DNA of 64,000 nucleotides from Acinetobacter sp. ANC 7912 (GTDB lineage Bacteria > Pseudomonadota > Gammaproteobacteria > Pseudomonadales > Moraxellaceae), in NCBI RefSeq assembly GCF_039862785.1, contig NZ_CP156795.1, positions 806,001 through 870,000 on the forward strand, in the 5' to 3' direction. The position numbers were made by a program, and so were the translations under genes. Of this stretch, positions 55,057 to 64,000 are shown in pieces. Numbering within the stretch: the first letter of the stretch is position 1; the number at the start of each line of letters is the position of its first letter. A model generated the notes under the pieces. That model searched no databases, was not told the origin of the DNA, and saw nothing but the letters and a program-made list of their open reading frames with translations.

Positions 55057-56547
55057 TTATTTGCTTTCGTTATACAGTCGTTCTGCCTGTTCAAAACGAT
55101 CGGTAATTTCAGCAGTCGGTGCTTTGCCCATCAGGCTGACCACGACAATCGCAATCATTGAACAGATAAAGCCAGGAATGATTTCATACAGGCCAGTTGC
55201 GGCAAACAGGTTCTTCCAAAGAATCACCACTGCAGCACCCACGATCATACCGGCTAATGCGCCATTCAATGTCATGCGTTTCCAGAACAGCGACAGAATA
55301 ATCAGCGGACCAAAGGCAGCACCAAAACCTGCCCATGCATAAGCGACCAGACCAAGGACTTTAGATTCAGGGTTACCTGCCATCCAGATCGCCAGTAAAG
55401 CAATCAAAAGCACCATCAGACGACCCACCCAAACCAGTTCTTTCTGAGACGCATTTTTACGCAAGAAGGATTTATAGAAGTCTTCAGTCAGGGTACTAGA
55501 ACACACCAGTAACTGACAGCTCAGGGTACTCATCACTGCTGCCAGAATTGCCGCCAGAACGATACCAGCAACCCATGGGTTAAACAGGATTTTGGTCAGT
55601 TCCATAAACACGGTTTCAGGGTTGGCTGTGACCGTACCCGCCAATTCTGGATGCGCCTGGAAGTAAGCGATCCCGAAGAAACCAGCTGCTACCGCACCAC
55701 CGAGACACAGGGTCATCCAGGTCATGCCGATACGACGCGCATTCGGAATCGATTTCACTGAATCTGCCGCCATAAAGCGCACCAGAATATGCGGCTGGCC
55801 GAAGTAACCCAGGCCCCAAGCGAGTAGGGAAATAATGGCTACAAAGCTTAAGTTGCCCATGACATTCATAGCTTGTGGACGTGCAGCTTCCAAAGCCAAC
55901 GTCATTTGTGACAAATCCGAGAAACTTAAAATGGTGACAATCGGTGTTAATAACAGCGCGAAGATCATCAAGGTTGCTTGAATGGTATCGGTCCAGCTGA
56001 CAGCCAGGAAGCCCCCAATAAAGACATAGCTGATGGTGGCAATCGCACTAATCCACAGGGCAGTGCTGTATGGCAGAGCGAACATACTTTCGAACAGACG
56101 TGCACCTGCGACCATGCCGGATGCACAGTAAATTGCAAAGAAGATCAGAATTACACAGGCTGAAACGATACGCAGTACTTTTTTCTGGTCATTAAAACGA
56201 TTGGAGAAATAGTCGGGTAAGGTGAGGGCATTGTGTTGTACTTCGGTATGTACACGCAGACGGCCGGCCACCAGCAGCCAGTTCATCCAGGCACCAATGA
56301 TCAGGCCAATGGCGATCCACATTTCTGACAGACCTGACAGGTAGATCGCACCTGGCAGACCCATCAGCAGCCAGCCGCTCATATCGGAAGCCCCGGCAGA
56401 AAGTGCAGTGACGAAACTACCTAAACGTCGGCCCCCTAAAATGTAATCGGAAAAGTTGCTTGTCGCACGATAAGCCAGCAGGCCGATCGCGATCATGGCG
56501 ACAATATAGAACAGGAAGGTTATTAAGGTTGGATTTAGGGAGCTCAT
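55057..56547 (-). CDS. putP: Sodium/proline symporter PutP
   Basis: This 496-residue SSS-family carrier has 13 helices expected. LGGRRLGSFVTALSAGASDMSGWLLMG (quoted as LGGRRLGSFVTALSAG and ASDMSGWLLMG) holds the sodium-site residues, and GYFGQPHILVRFMA is typical of PutP. AAVMSTLSCQLLVCSS is the late sodium-site segment. It imports proline for use as carbon source or osmoprotectant. No putA is adjacent. Confidence 0.93.
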   Translation of the reverse strand: MSSLNPTLITFLFYIVAMIAIGLLAYRATSNFSDYILGGRRLGSFVTALSAGASDMSGWLLMGLPGAIYLSGLSEMWIAIGLIIGAWMNWLLVAGRLRVHTEVQHNALTLPDYFSNRFNDQKKVLRIVSACVILIFFAIYCASGMVAGARLFESMFALPYSTALWISAIATISYVFIGGFLAVSWTDTIQATLMIFALLLTPIVTILSFSDLSQMTLALEAARPQAMNVMGNLSFVAIISLLAWGLGYFGQPHILVRFMAADSVKSIPNARRIGMTWMTLCLGGAVAAGFFGIAYFQAHPELAGTVTANPETVFMELTKILFNPWVAGIVLAAILAAVMSTLSCQLLVCSSTLTEDFYKSFLRKNASQKELVWVGRLMVLLIALLAIWMAGNPESKVLGLVAYAWAGFGAAFGPLIILSLFWKRMTLNGALAGMIVGAAVVILWKNLFAATGLYEIIPGFICSMIAIVVVSLMGKAPTAEITDRFEQAERLYNESK

Positions 56548-56715
56548 ACGGTATCCATTTTGAAGTTGGACAGTAGATCGAAATAAGGATTATGGCAGAT
56601 GCAGTGAACTTTAATCCGAAAGTTATGCAACCTCGAATCCAGGAGATTTCAAAAATTAACGCGAAATTTAACCATAATTTCACAATCTTTGCTGAGATTT
56701 TCTGACTAAAAAGAA

Positions 56716-56745
56716 AATAGGCAGCCAAATGACTGCCTATTTGTC
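56716..56745 (-). terminator. Terminator after the SPFH-protein gene
   Basis: On the minus strand ATAGGCAG and CTGCCTAT pair across TCATTTGG, followed by TTTTCTTTTT. Confidence 0.8.
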
Positions 56746-56763
56746 GTAATTTCTTAAGAATCC

Positions 56764-57621
56764 TTAAGGATTATGACGGCCCATGACACCACGAATGGTA
56801 TTCAGCACATCGGCCGGAAGTACCACAGTTTTGGCATTTGGAGATTTTGCCATCTCTTGCATGGCTTTCACATATTGTTCACCGAGCAGATAAGCCACAG
56901 GAATTTCCTTGTCGCCAATCGCTTGAGTCACCATATCAATGGCACGTTGCGAAGCTTGAGCCAGAACCACTTGGGCTTCTGCATCACGACGAGAGGCTTC
57001 CAGACGACCATCGGCTTCCAGAATTGCGGCCTGTTTTTCGCCGTCCGCTTTGGTCACGGTTGCACGACGTTGACGTTCTGCAGCAGCCTGTTCTTCCATC
57101 GCCGCCTGCATGGTATGGGATGGTTTAATATCCTGAATTTCGACTGTTTTTAGGGTAATCCCCCAGTCCGAAATGTCATCAGAAATGCTGGCTTTCAGAC
57201 GTGCCTTGATATGGTCGCGGGAAGACAGGGCATCATCCAGATCCATTTCACCAACAATTGAACGCAGGGAAGTTTGTACCAGGTTCTGAATCGCCCAAGA
57301 ATAATTTTCAATCCCATAGACGGCTTTTTCAGGTGTAGTCAGGTTGATATAAGCCACGGCATTCATCAGCAGTACGGCATTATCACGGGTAATTACTTCC
57401 TGAGACGGAATATCCAGCACGATATCTTTGGTGGTGACCTTATAAGCGACTTCATCAATATATGGGATGACAAAATTCAGGCCCGGATTCAGAGTGGAAT
57501 GGTATTTACCCAGACGCTGTACGATCCATTTATAGCCTTGCGGAACAATACGCACACCTTTAAAAATGGTGACAGCAACAAATGCCAGCAGGGCCAGCAT
57601 AATGATAGAACTCACGCTCAT
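56764..57621 (-). CDS. SPFH/band-7 (stomatin-like) membrane protein, QmcA type
   Basis: This 285-residue protein has an N-terminal membrane helix (IIMLALLAFVAVTIF). A band-7 domain starts GVRIVPQGYKWIVQRLGKYH, and a helical C-terminal part contains EEQAAAERQRRATVTKADGEKQ in two parts. It makes oligomeric inner-membrane platforms that regulate the FtsH protease or lipid order. It is paired with an NfeD protein, 15 bases after it on the same strand, a conserved partnership. Confidence 0.92.
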   Translation of the reverse strand: MSVSSIIMLALLAFVAVTIFKGVRIVPQGYKWIVQRLGKYHSTLNPGLNFVIPYIDEVAYKVTTKDIVLDIPSQEVITRDNAVLLMNAVAYINLTTPEKAVYGIENYSWAIQNLVQTSLRSIVGEMDLDDALSSRDHIKARLKASISDDISDWGITLKTVEIQDIKPSHTMQAAMEEQAAAERQRRATVTKADGEKQAAILEADGRLEASRRDAEAQVVLAQASQRAIDMVTQAIGDKEIPVAYLLGEQYVKAMQEMAKSPNAKTVVLPADVLNTIRGVMGRHNP

Positions 57622-57636
57622 ATTATTTTCCTTTTG

Positions 57637-58119
57637 TTAGTTATTGCTATGCGGTTGCACCACAAGATCATTGCCGAGAATATCTACCACGCGTACCCGG
57701 TCACCGACCTGTACCGGACTCAGCGTGCGGCAATCCCATTCATCTGAACCGAGTACAGGTAAAGGAAAACGCACTTTCACTTGACCATTGTTCAGATCAG
57801 TCTGAATCACCATGCCGATCTGACCAATCGTGGCTTCACGTGACAGTCCGGCTTTGGTCTTATCCACGGAAAGTGGCTTGATAAACTTGAACCAGGCCAG
57901 CGTACACAGCACCGACAAAATGATCCAGGTCAGCAGCTGCGTGGTCAGTCCCATCATCGGAAACATCCAGTACAGGATGCCGACCATAATCGCTCCAATA
58001 CCAAACCACAGGGCGGCAAATGCTGGCAAAATAAGTTCCGACAGGATTAGCAGAATGCCAAATACAAACCAGTGCCAAGGTTCGAGAACAAATTCCATAA
58101 ATTGGCCTATGTCATTCAA
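57637..58119 (-). CDS. NfeD-family membrane protein
   Basis: This 160-residue protein has four membrane helices (about residues 14-90) and a C-terminal OB-fold domain (GQIGMVIQTDLNNGQVKVRF, VGDRVRVVDILGNDLVV). NfeD proteins bind SPFH partners, and here the partner gene is directly downstream. The truncated type without a ClpP-like protease domain is seen here. Confidence 0.9.
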   Translation of the reverse strand: MNDIGQFMEFVLEPWHWFVFGILLILSELILPAFAALWFGIGAIMVGILYWMFPMMGLTTQLLTWIILSVLCTLAWFKFIKPLSVDKTKAGLSREATIGQIGMVIQTDLNNGQVKVRFPLPVLGSDEWDCRTLSPVQVGDRVRVVDILGNDLVVQPHSNN

Positions 58120-58197
58120 TAATTAAATATTCATCATGATTTTTATATCTACTTCAATGTAGCAGATGTCGCTATCGATGCCTACTGAAATCCTGTG

Positions 58198-59115
58198 CTA
58201 GAACTTTGGCTTAGCTGATGGTTGCAAAGTGGCAGGTGATTTGCTGAAATCACTTATCAGTTTTTCAATAGCACGTATTTTTAGTTGGGCTGCTTTTTCA
58301 CCTTCCAAAATGGTTTCATTGCTGGCTTTTAAATCCAGTGTACCAATATGTCCGACCTTGGGTTGAATCACCACATTGGCCTGATTCAGCTCTTCATTAA
58401 TACTTCGCTGTCCCATGATATTCAGGGTCTGATCCAGCAAGCCAAATATATTCATGGCTTTGCTACCATCCGGACGGGCAGAAATATCTACCGCGATGAT
58501 AATATCCGCGCCCATGTCTTTCGCGGTTTTTACCGGAATCGGGCTGACCAAACCACCATCGACATACTGTTTACCGCCAATCGTGGCAGGGACAAAGACA
58601 TTTGGAATGCTGCAAGATGCACGAACTGCCTGACCAGCGTTGCCTTTAATAAAATCAGCCTTGCGACCCGTGTCCAAACGGGTTGCGACCGCGGCAAAAC
58701 GGATCGGGAACTGTTCAATCGGCTTATTGGCAATCTGCTTATTTACATAATCTTGCAGCTTTTGTCCGGCAATAATGCCTTGACGGTTTAAGGTCAGGTC
58801 ACGAATATCTGATTCTTTAAAATTCAGTGCAATTTGCTGTAATTGGAAAGGTGTTTTACCACTGGCATACAAACTGCCCACAAAACTTCCGGCACTGGTT
58901 CCTGTGACAATTTTCGGTTTAATACCATGTGATTCCAAAACTTTAATCACTCCAATATGAGCAAATCCCTTGGCACCACCGCCACCCAAGGTAAGAGCAA
59001 TCACTGGTTCACGGGCTTTAATGGTCGGCGTTGTTGTGGGTTTGGTCGAGCTTTTATCACAGGCTGCCAGGCTCAAGCCCAGACAGCTAATCATGGCATA
59101 ACGAATTATTTTCAT
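58198..59115 (-). CDS. Patatin-like phospholipase lipoprotein (RssA/YlbK-like)
   Basis: This 305-residue protein has a lipoprotein signal with lipobox LAAC (residues about 16-19). The patatin domain has the oxyanion GGGGAKGFAHIG, nucleophile GTSAGS (Ser about residue 73) and catalytic Asp in YVDGGLVSPIP. It is expected to be anchored in a membrane and to hydrolyse phospholipid acyl esters. It lies 64 bases after the acyltransferase on the same strand; the two may act together in lipid turnover. Confidence 0.9.
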   Translation of the reverse strand: MKIIRYAMISCLGLSLAACDKSSTKPTTTPTIKAREPVIALTLGGGGAKGFAHIGVIKVLESHGIKPKIVTGTSAGSFVGSLYASGKTPFQLQQIALNFKESDIRDLTLNRQGIIAGQKLQDYVNKQIANKPIEQFPIRFAAVATRLDTGRKADFIKGNAGQAVRASCSIPNVFVPATIGGKQYVDGGLVSPIPVKTAKDMGADIIIAVDISARPDGSKAMNIFGLLDQTLNIMGQRSINEELNQANVVIQPKVGHIGTLDLKASNETILEGEKAAQLKIRAIEKLISDFSKSPATLQPSAKPKF

Positions 59116-59179
59116 TCTAAAAATATTGAATATTTAATAGACAAATCAGGCTTATCTCAGCAGAAAAGTGTAGTTTTGC

Positions 59180-59809
59180 CTAGTCCTTTTTCACCAGTTT
59201 ACGTAGTGGCTTGGCGATCCAATCTGGATTTTTGGCGGAAATCTTGCCTTCATAATGCTTATAGATCTGCTCCAGATCGTAGTCATAATCACCAGTAATA
59301 TGGTAAACACCCAAAATGTGAATGATCTTATGATCATAATCAAAGGAAAACATCACGATCGGCAATTTGGCTGCCTTAGCAATATGATAGAAACCACTAC
59401 GAATTTTCTCAGGGGCTTTGCGAGAACCTTCGGGAGCCATCCCCACCCAGATATGATTGGTTTTGTTAATCACATCGACAATCTGTTTGGTTTGACCTTG
59501 TGGGGTATCACGTACTACCGGAACCACACCAATCCATTCCAAAATCGGTTTCAGTGGGGTTCGGAACAGGCTGTCTTTACCAAAAATCGTGATCTGAATG
59601 CCTAAGCCCAGTAGGGCATTAAAGCCCAGCCAGGCATCGAAGTTCGAGGTATGCGGGGAAATGATGGCAACAGCTTTGGGAAGATTGGGGAATTCACCTA
59701 CCATTTGCCAGCCTTGTGCCAGAAAAAGTTTTTTATAAAAAGCACGGCTAAATTTACTACCACGTCCAGGAACGAGCGGTGGGAGGGTAGGGAAAGATTT
59801 TTTTGCCAT
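59180..59809 (-). CDS. Lysophospholipid/glycerolipid acyltransferase (PlsC-type)
   Basis: This 209-residue protein has the H-x4-D motif in SPHTSNFDAWLG and the glycerol-phosphate-binding MAPEGSRKAPEKIRSGFYH. No clear membrane helix is seen, so it may be peripheral. The reaction is acyl transfer from acyl-CoA or acyl-ACP to a lysophospholipid, possibly recycling lysolipid made by the neighbouring patatin. Confidence 0.85.
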   Translation of the reverse strand: MAKKSFPTLPPLVPGRGSKFSRAFYKKLFLAQGWQMVGEFPNLPKAVAIISPHTSNFDAWLGFNALLGLGIQITIFGKDSLFRTPLKPILEWIGVVPVVRDTPQGQTKQIVDVINKTNHIWVGMAPEGSRKAPEKIRSGFYHIAKAAKLPIVMFSFDYDHKIIHILGVYHITGDYDYDLEQIYKHYEGKISAKNPDWIAKPLRKLVKKD

Positions 59810-59939
59810 CTATACGACTCTTTTAATTACGACAACATTCTTTATTTTTTATTGTATTATTCGTTTGAAATAAAAAATTCATTAGCAAAAAAGTCAGATC
59901 TCTAACCCTTCACCTATACCTTTTGCCAAAGGATGACCT

Positions 59940-61193
59940 ATGCCTGTTACGCGCAATATTTACCTGTTGCTGTTTTCTTTGTACTGGGCGCAAGGTTTGC
60001 CAGTGGGATTTATGACACATGCACTTCCAGTCATTCTACGTGCTCAAGGCGTATCTTTAACCCATATCGGTGGATTTGGCCTGTTGATGTTGCCTTGGTC
60101 GATCAAAGTTTTTTGGGCGCCGTTGGTAGACCGGTATGGTTCAGCTGCAAAAGGGCATTATCGTAGCTGGATTATTCCGACACAGCTGTTGTCGGTCATC
60201 GTACTGATCATCCTGTCTTTTATGCCGATCGATGCATTGAACCAGCCAGTGTATCTGTTGGCTTTTTTTGTGGCGTTGCTGTTTATGAATGGCGTTGGGG
60301 CGACACAGGATATTGCCACCGATGGACTTGCCGTCAATATTCTAAAAAATGAACAGCAGCATTGGGGTAATACTTTTCAGGTGATTGGTTCACGGCTGGG
60401 GTTTATTGTCGGTGGTGGAGCAATTCTGTGGTTGCTGGATATTCTGCAATGGCAAACCACATTTCTGATTTTAGCTGCTTTAGTTTTTCTCAATACATTG
60501 CCGGTACTGCTTTATAAAGAGCCACAAAGGTATTCACTAGATCATTCAACGTCTGAACAAAAGTTTCAAATAAAAAGCTATTTTCAGTATTTTATCCAGC
60601 AACCAGAATTACGCTGTTGGTTAGCGGTTCTAATCACTTTTAAAATTGCTGATGGCTTATCTGGGCCTTTACTCAAACCGTTGATGGTGGATCTAGGACT
60701 CAGTTTTAGCCAGATCGGGATTTACGTCACTATGCTCGGTGCATTTGCAGCACTGATCGGAGCAGGATTGGCGGGCTGGTGTTTGAAAATATTTTCCCGT
60801 ACCCGAACTTTACTGGTGTTTTCAATCATTAAGATTATGAGCCTAATGGCTTATGCCTGGCTAGCCATGCAATACGAGGCCAAGCAGTCAGTTGCACCTG
60901 TGGTGATTTATATAGTGAATGCAGCTGAAGACATGATTTCTGCCATGTTACTAGTTGTAATGCTAACGTTAGTAATGCAATACAGCCGTAAGCATTTAGC
61001 AGGCACAGACTTCACTTTTCAAGTCGCGATTATGGCGACGGTTAGTGGTGGACTTTATAGTATTAGTGGAATATTAGGGGATAAGTTGGGCTATCAGAAT
61101 TATCTGTATGGCATCGTTTTTATTGCAATATTGTGCTTAATCCCGATAAACGGTTGGATGAAACAACGTGAAAGTGATTTAAAAATGATCTGA
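59940..61193 (+). CDS. MFS carrier, AmpG/RhtX-like
   Basis: This 417-residue carrier has 12 helices. The first reads LLLFSLYWAQGLPVGFMTHA, and the loop 2-3 region reads LPWSIKVFWAPLVDRYGSA, typical of AmpG (muropeptide) and RhtX/FptX (siderophore) permeases. A NGVGATQDIATDGLAVNIL segment is also of the AmpG type. The substrate cannot be chosen: muropeptides or a ferric siderophore. No siderophore genes are adjacent. Confidence 0.78.
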   Translation: MPVTRNIYLLLFSLYWAQGLPVGFMTHALPVILRAQGVSLTHIGGFGLLMLPWSIKVFWAPLVDRYGSAAKGHYRSWIIPTQLLSVIVLIILSFMPIDALNQPVYLLAFFVALLFMNGVGATQDIATDGLAVNILKNEQQHWGNTFQVIGSRLGFIVGGGAILWLLDILQWQTTFLILAALVFLNTLPVLLYKEPQRYSLDHSTSEQKFQIKSYFQYFIQQPELRCWLAVLITFKIADGLSGPLLKPLMVDLGLSFSQIGIYVTMLGAFAALIGAGLAGWCLKIFSRTRTLLVFSIIKIMSLMAYAWLAMQYEAKQSVAPVVIYIVNAAEDMISAMLLVVMLTLVMQYSRKHLAGTDFTFQVAIMATVSGGLYSISGILGDKLGYQNYLYGIVFIAILCLIPINGWMKQRESDLKMI

Positions 61194-61318
61194 ATCAATT
61201 GTTTGGTTGGATATTAGCCTAAAGTACTAAAAAGAATATATAAATATGTTTTTAATAATTTTGTAGTATAAAGACGTTGTGTATGATTTGTTACAAAATT
61301 AACCAAAGGACTATTGAA

Positions 61319-62449
61319 ATGAAAACTAAGTTAGCAACAGCGATTGCATTAAGCCTTTTAGCGGGGACAACTTTTGCAGCACCAACTTTTTATGGTGAAA
61401 TTGATGCATCTGTAGATTACTTACCTGAAGATAATGCTTCTCCAGTATCAGATAAAGATGTAGTTGAACTAAGTTCAAATAGCTCATTCGTTGGTTTAAA
61501 AGGTGAAGAAAAACTGACTGATCGTTTAAGCGGTATTTATGCGATTGAATGGGCATTTAATTCTGATGGCGAAGGGGATGACTGGTCTAAGCGTAACCGT
61601 TTTGTTGGTTTAAAAGATGCAAAACTAGGTACATTAAAAATTGGTGCACATGATACTCCATTAAAACAATTGTCTAGCCCGGTAGATACTTTCAATAACT
61701 ATGTAGGTAACCGTGCTGATGTAAATGGTATTTTCACAGGTGAAAGCCGTGTAGCAAATGCAGTAGTTTATGAAGCTCCAGCAATTGCTTTGTCTGAAGG
61801 TAAGATTAAAGTTAATGCTTTACTGGCAACTGGTGAAAATTCAGGAATTAAATCTGACAAAGGTGTAGTTAAAACTGCAAATCGTGGTTTAGGTGATGCT
61901 TGGTCTGCTTCCGTAGTCTATGACAGCCCTGTAGTTGTTGCGGGTATCGCTTATGACAAAGCAATTCCAACTAACTTCCTAGGGCGTGGTTTCAGTAATG
62001 CTTCTGCACCAGAAGTTCTTGTAAATGCTGAAGGTACTCCACTTGCAGCTTTTGCTGCAGCTAATACAGTTCGTGCAATTGGGCGAGTTAATTTAGATGG
62101 TGGTTTAGCATTAAAAGCGCTTTATCAAACTTCAGAAGTAGAAGAAGTTAACGGGAATACGGGTGCTTCAGCAGCTATTGATGATGCTCAAGGTTGGTTA
62201 ATTGGTGCTGAATATAATCTACCAAATGCACAAGCATGGACAGTTAAAGGTCAATATAGTCAAAATTCTACAAGCTTTAAGGAAAATGGTATATCTGACT
62301 TTGATGCACAACAAATCTTAGTAGGTGCAGATTACGCGTTCAGTAAACAAGTTAAAGCATATGGTTATGCGGGTTATTTAACATTGGAACAAGGTTCTGA
62401 TGAAACTAAACAACCAGTTCTAGGTACTGGTCTAGAATACAAATTCTAA
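61319..62449 (+). CDS. Outer-membrane porin (Gram-negative porin family)
   Basis: From the ATG at 61319 (AAAGGA eight bases upstream) the product has 376 residues. It has a signal peptide (KLATAIALSLLAGTTFAAP) and a 16-strand-type barrel with the porin N terminus FYGEIDASVDY and the C-terminal Phe of LGTGLEYKF. SSFVGLKGEEKLTDRLSGIY is a conserved strand pair of this porin group. Codon use is A/T-ending and regular, as in strongly expressed Acinetobacter porins. Substrate unknown. Confidence 0.88.
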   Translation: MKTKLATAIALSLLAGTTFAAPTFYGEIDASVDYLPEDNASPVSDKDVVELSSNSSFVGLKGEEKLTDRLSGIYAIEWAFNSDGEGDDWSKRNRFVGLKDAKLGTLKIGAHDTPLKQLSSPVDTFNNYVGNRADVNGIFTGESRVANAVVYEAPAIALSEGKIKVNALLATGENSGIKSDKGVVKTANRGLGDAWSASVVYDSPVVVAGIAYDKAIPTNFLGRGFSNASAPEVLVNAEGTPLAAFAAANTVRAIGRVNLDGGLALKALYQTSEVEEVNGNTGASAAIDDAQGWLIGAEYNLPNAQAWTVKGQYSQNSTSFKENGISDFDAQQILVGADYAFSKQVKAYGYAGYLTLEQGSDETKQPVLGTGLEYKF

Positions 62450-62467
62450 TTTAGATTTTATGATCTG

Positions 62468-62498
62468 AAAAAAGGCGATGTTTTTACATCGCCTTTTT
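62468..62498 (+). terminator. Terminator after the porin gene
   Basis: AAAAAGGCGATG and CATCGCCTTTTT pair across a short T-rich loop. Confidence 0.92.
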
Positions 62499-62589
62499 AT
62501 ATGGATATTTGTATAGCTTATGAGTTTAAAGCGAATAGCAGCCCTGTCTGAACTGTTAAAGTAAGCGCAAAAGTTTGATGTATATCATT

Positions 62590-63279
62590 ATGACCATACG
62601 TGCTGTTTTATTTGACTTGGACAATACATTAACCCATCGCGACCTAAGTGTGCAGGCGTATAGCCGATATCTGGCAGAGCATTATAGTCATGCGCTAGAT
62701 CTGGTCGATGTTGCAAAAATTACCGAGATCGTACGCCGTATTGATAATGGCGGATATCCTAAAAAAGAACTACTCACACACTCCACGATTGGTGGATCAG
62801 TTGCTTTTGCCTTGCTTCAAGAATTGTCTTGGCAATCTCAGCCGCCATTAGAAGAACTGAGCAATTTCTGGTTTCAGAATTTTGGTCAGTTTGCCATAGC
62901 CATGCCGCAGGCAGAAAACTTATTGCAATCACTTAAAGCTGCAGATTATAAGCTGGCCATTATTTCTAATGGTGGGCATGACACCCGGATGAATATCATT
63001 AAAGGGCTTGGATTTGGTCATTATTTTGATGAAATTGTCAGTTCGGAATTGGTCGGGATCAGCAAACCGAATCCCGAGATTTTTCTACATACTGCACAGA
63101 AGCTCGAAGTTACCCCAGAACATTGTCTATATATCGGTGATCACCCGATCAACGATATTCAAGGGGCAGAAAATGCGGGTATGCAAAGTTTATGGATGGA
63201 AGGCTTTCATACTCCTGTGCAACCGATTGAAAGAAAAATCCAGAATCTGGTCGAAGTGCTAGATTATCTCAAAGCTTAA
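62590..63279 (+). CDS. HAD-superfamily hydrolase (phosphatase, YjjG/GPH-like)
   Basis: This 229-residue HAD enzyme has motif I VLFDLDNTLTHRD, motif II IISNGGHDTR, motif III Lys in GISKPNPEIFLH, and motif IV YIGDHPINDIQGAENAG. A helical cap domain lies between motifs I and II. The motifs suggest a small-molecule or nucleotide phosphatase. The ATG at 62578 in the same frame is an alternative. It converges on the YetF-like gene with a four-base overlap. Confidence 0.87.
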   Translation: MTIRAVLFDLDNTLTHRDLSVQAYSRYLAEHYSHALDLVDVAKITEIVRRIDNGGYPKKELLTHSTIGGSVAFALLQELSWQSQPPLEELSNFWFQNFGQFAIAMPQAENLLQSLKAADYKLAIISNGGHDTRMNIIKGLGFGHYFDEIVSSELVGISKPNPEIFLHTAQKLEVTPEHCLYIGDHPINDIQGAENAGMQSLWMEGFHTPVQPIERKIQNLVEVLDYLKA

Positions 63280-63953
63280 GTTTGGCGCTGGGTATTGATG
63301 GCTTCAGTCCAGTGACAGCTGTCACAACGCGGGCAGATCTGCTCGGCACTTTGCAAAAAATCGGTATAGCCACAGTATACGCAGGCGTAATGGGTATGCG
63401 GTTTGACTTCGGTAATTTCCTGACAGGCTTTGGGAAACAGGGGCAAACCGTAACGCACCTGATCATTGGAAAAAAACAGGATGCTAAACTTGCCATCATT
63501 TTCGAGTAAACCGACCCGTACCTGTCCCAGATGTTCGACCCCTTGCTGGCGCATTTCGGCAAAGAATTCATCATGCGACATTTTACCGCGCTTAATCTTT
63601 TCTAAGACCAGCTCACCATCTTCGACAATATACAGTGACTTACCTTCCAGCAGATCTTCAAAGGGTTGGTATTTCATCATTAACCAGGTCACCAGACGAT
63701 ACAGGAAAATCACGATGCTCATGATTAGCAGGGCCTGAATCAGCGGCAGATCTTCGGTGAACATCGGGTCGCCGGCAATTGAACCCAGCGATAGAATAAT
63801 CGCCAGTTCAAAAATTGACAGCTGGCGCACACCACGTTTTCCAGTCAGACGTAAAAAAATAATGATCATGCTGAACATGAGGATGGCACGCACGCTAATT
63901 TCAGCAGCAAAAGCCCAGGTGGTGTCATGAATAAAAATACTGGCCCAATCCAT
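63276..63953 (-). CDS. DUF421/YetF-like membrane protein with C-terminal zinc ribbon
   Basis: This 225-residue protein has three membrane helices (about residues 15-90), followed by the YetF cytosolic domain (GKSLYIVEDGELVLEKIKRG, MSHDEFFAEMRQQGV). A C-terminal pair CVYCGY and CPRCDSCHW forms a likely zinc ribbon, which most short YetF proteins lack. The ATGs near 63953 with AAAAAGGACAT upstream fix the start. Function of YetF is unknown; a role in stress or spore germination has been proposed elsewhere. Confidence 0.85.
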   Translation of the reverse strand: MDWASIFIHDTTWAFAAEISVRAILMFSMIIIFLRLTGKRGVRQLSIFELAIILSLGSIAGDPMFTEDLPLIQALLIMSIVIFLYRLVTWLMMKYQPFEDLLEGKSLYIVEDGELVLEKIKRGKMSHDEFFAEMRQQGVEHLGQVRVGLLENDGKFSILFFSNDQVRYGLPLFPKACQEITEVKPHTHYACVYCGYTDFLQSAEQICPRCDSCHWTEAINTQRQT

Positions 63954-64000
63954 GTGAATGTCCTTTTTATAATCTGTTGGTCTTTGTTGATACTATGCAT

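Overview
The window reads as a chromosomal segment of a gamma-proteobacterium, almost certainly an Acinetobacter species. Supports are a wax ester synthase/diacylglycerol acyltransferase nearly identical in layout to the A. baylyi enzyme, a 1087-bp ISAba125-type insertion sequence, an IS18-like IS30 element, AT-rich spacers, and the orders gatCAB|mreBCD-maf-rng and bioA-F-C-D. The species cannot be fixed from sequence alone.

Layout. (1) 1-8.5 kb: ferulate-to-protocatechuate catabolism. A leftward operon ech-vdh-fcs (fcs cut by the window edge) turns feruloyl-CoA into vanillin and vanillate. An aromatic-acid MFS carrier, a MarR regulator and a GntR regulator follow on the plus strand, then leftward vanAB. 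Two ATTGGATCC-core palindromes flank the vanA promoter and look like VanR operators. (2) 8.5-11.1 kb: two insertion sequences (IS30, IS982) between vanA and the biotin genes. (3) 11.2-17 kb: biotin synthesis: bioB, an internal terminator, a BioH-like hydrolase, bioA, bioF, bioC, bioD. (4) 17-22.1 kb: a BigR/SqrR-like persulfide sensor divergent from a split YeeE/YedE transporter pair and a persulfide-dioxygenase-type metallo-beta-lactamase, then a cyanide-insensitive type cytochrome bd oxidase with a 35-residue DUF2474 partner. This looks like a sulfide/persulfide defence and respiration block. (5) 22.5-25.5 kb: an IS200/IS605 element (TnpA, TnpB) whose left-end hairpin is split by an IS4-family element. 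(6) 25.7-32.1 kb: SbmA/BacA-like transporter, a structured intergenic RNA candidate with its own terminator, a lipoprotein, a DJ-1/PfpI protein and several unassigned proteins, some AT-rich. (7) 32.1-34.7 kb: ISAba125-type element and a second IS4-family element, the latter inside the gatB terminator. (8) 34.7-42.9 kb: housekeeping core gatCAB, mreBCD, maf, rng. (9) 43-64 kb: wax ester synthase, cysH, thrH, two FadL-like porins, tRNA-Arg(CCT), amino acid permease, IS5 element, a PrpF-family isomerase, ispA, putP, SPFH/NfeD pair, patatin lipoprotein, acyltransferase, AmpG/RhtX-like carrier, porin, HAD hydrolase and a YetF-like protein.

Seven insertion sequences were delimited, six of them with terminal inverted repeats and five with direct target duplications that I could read. 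The most unusual signals are the TnpB with a relocated catalytic glutamate, the structured RNA at 27.1-27.3 kb, and two unrelated IS4-family insertions that each landed in the loop of a DNA hairpin.
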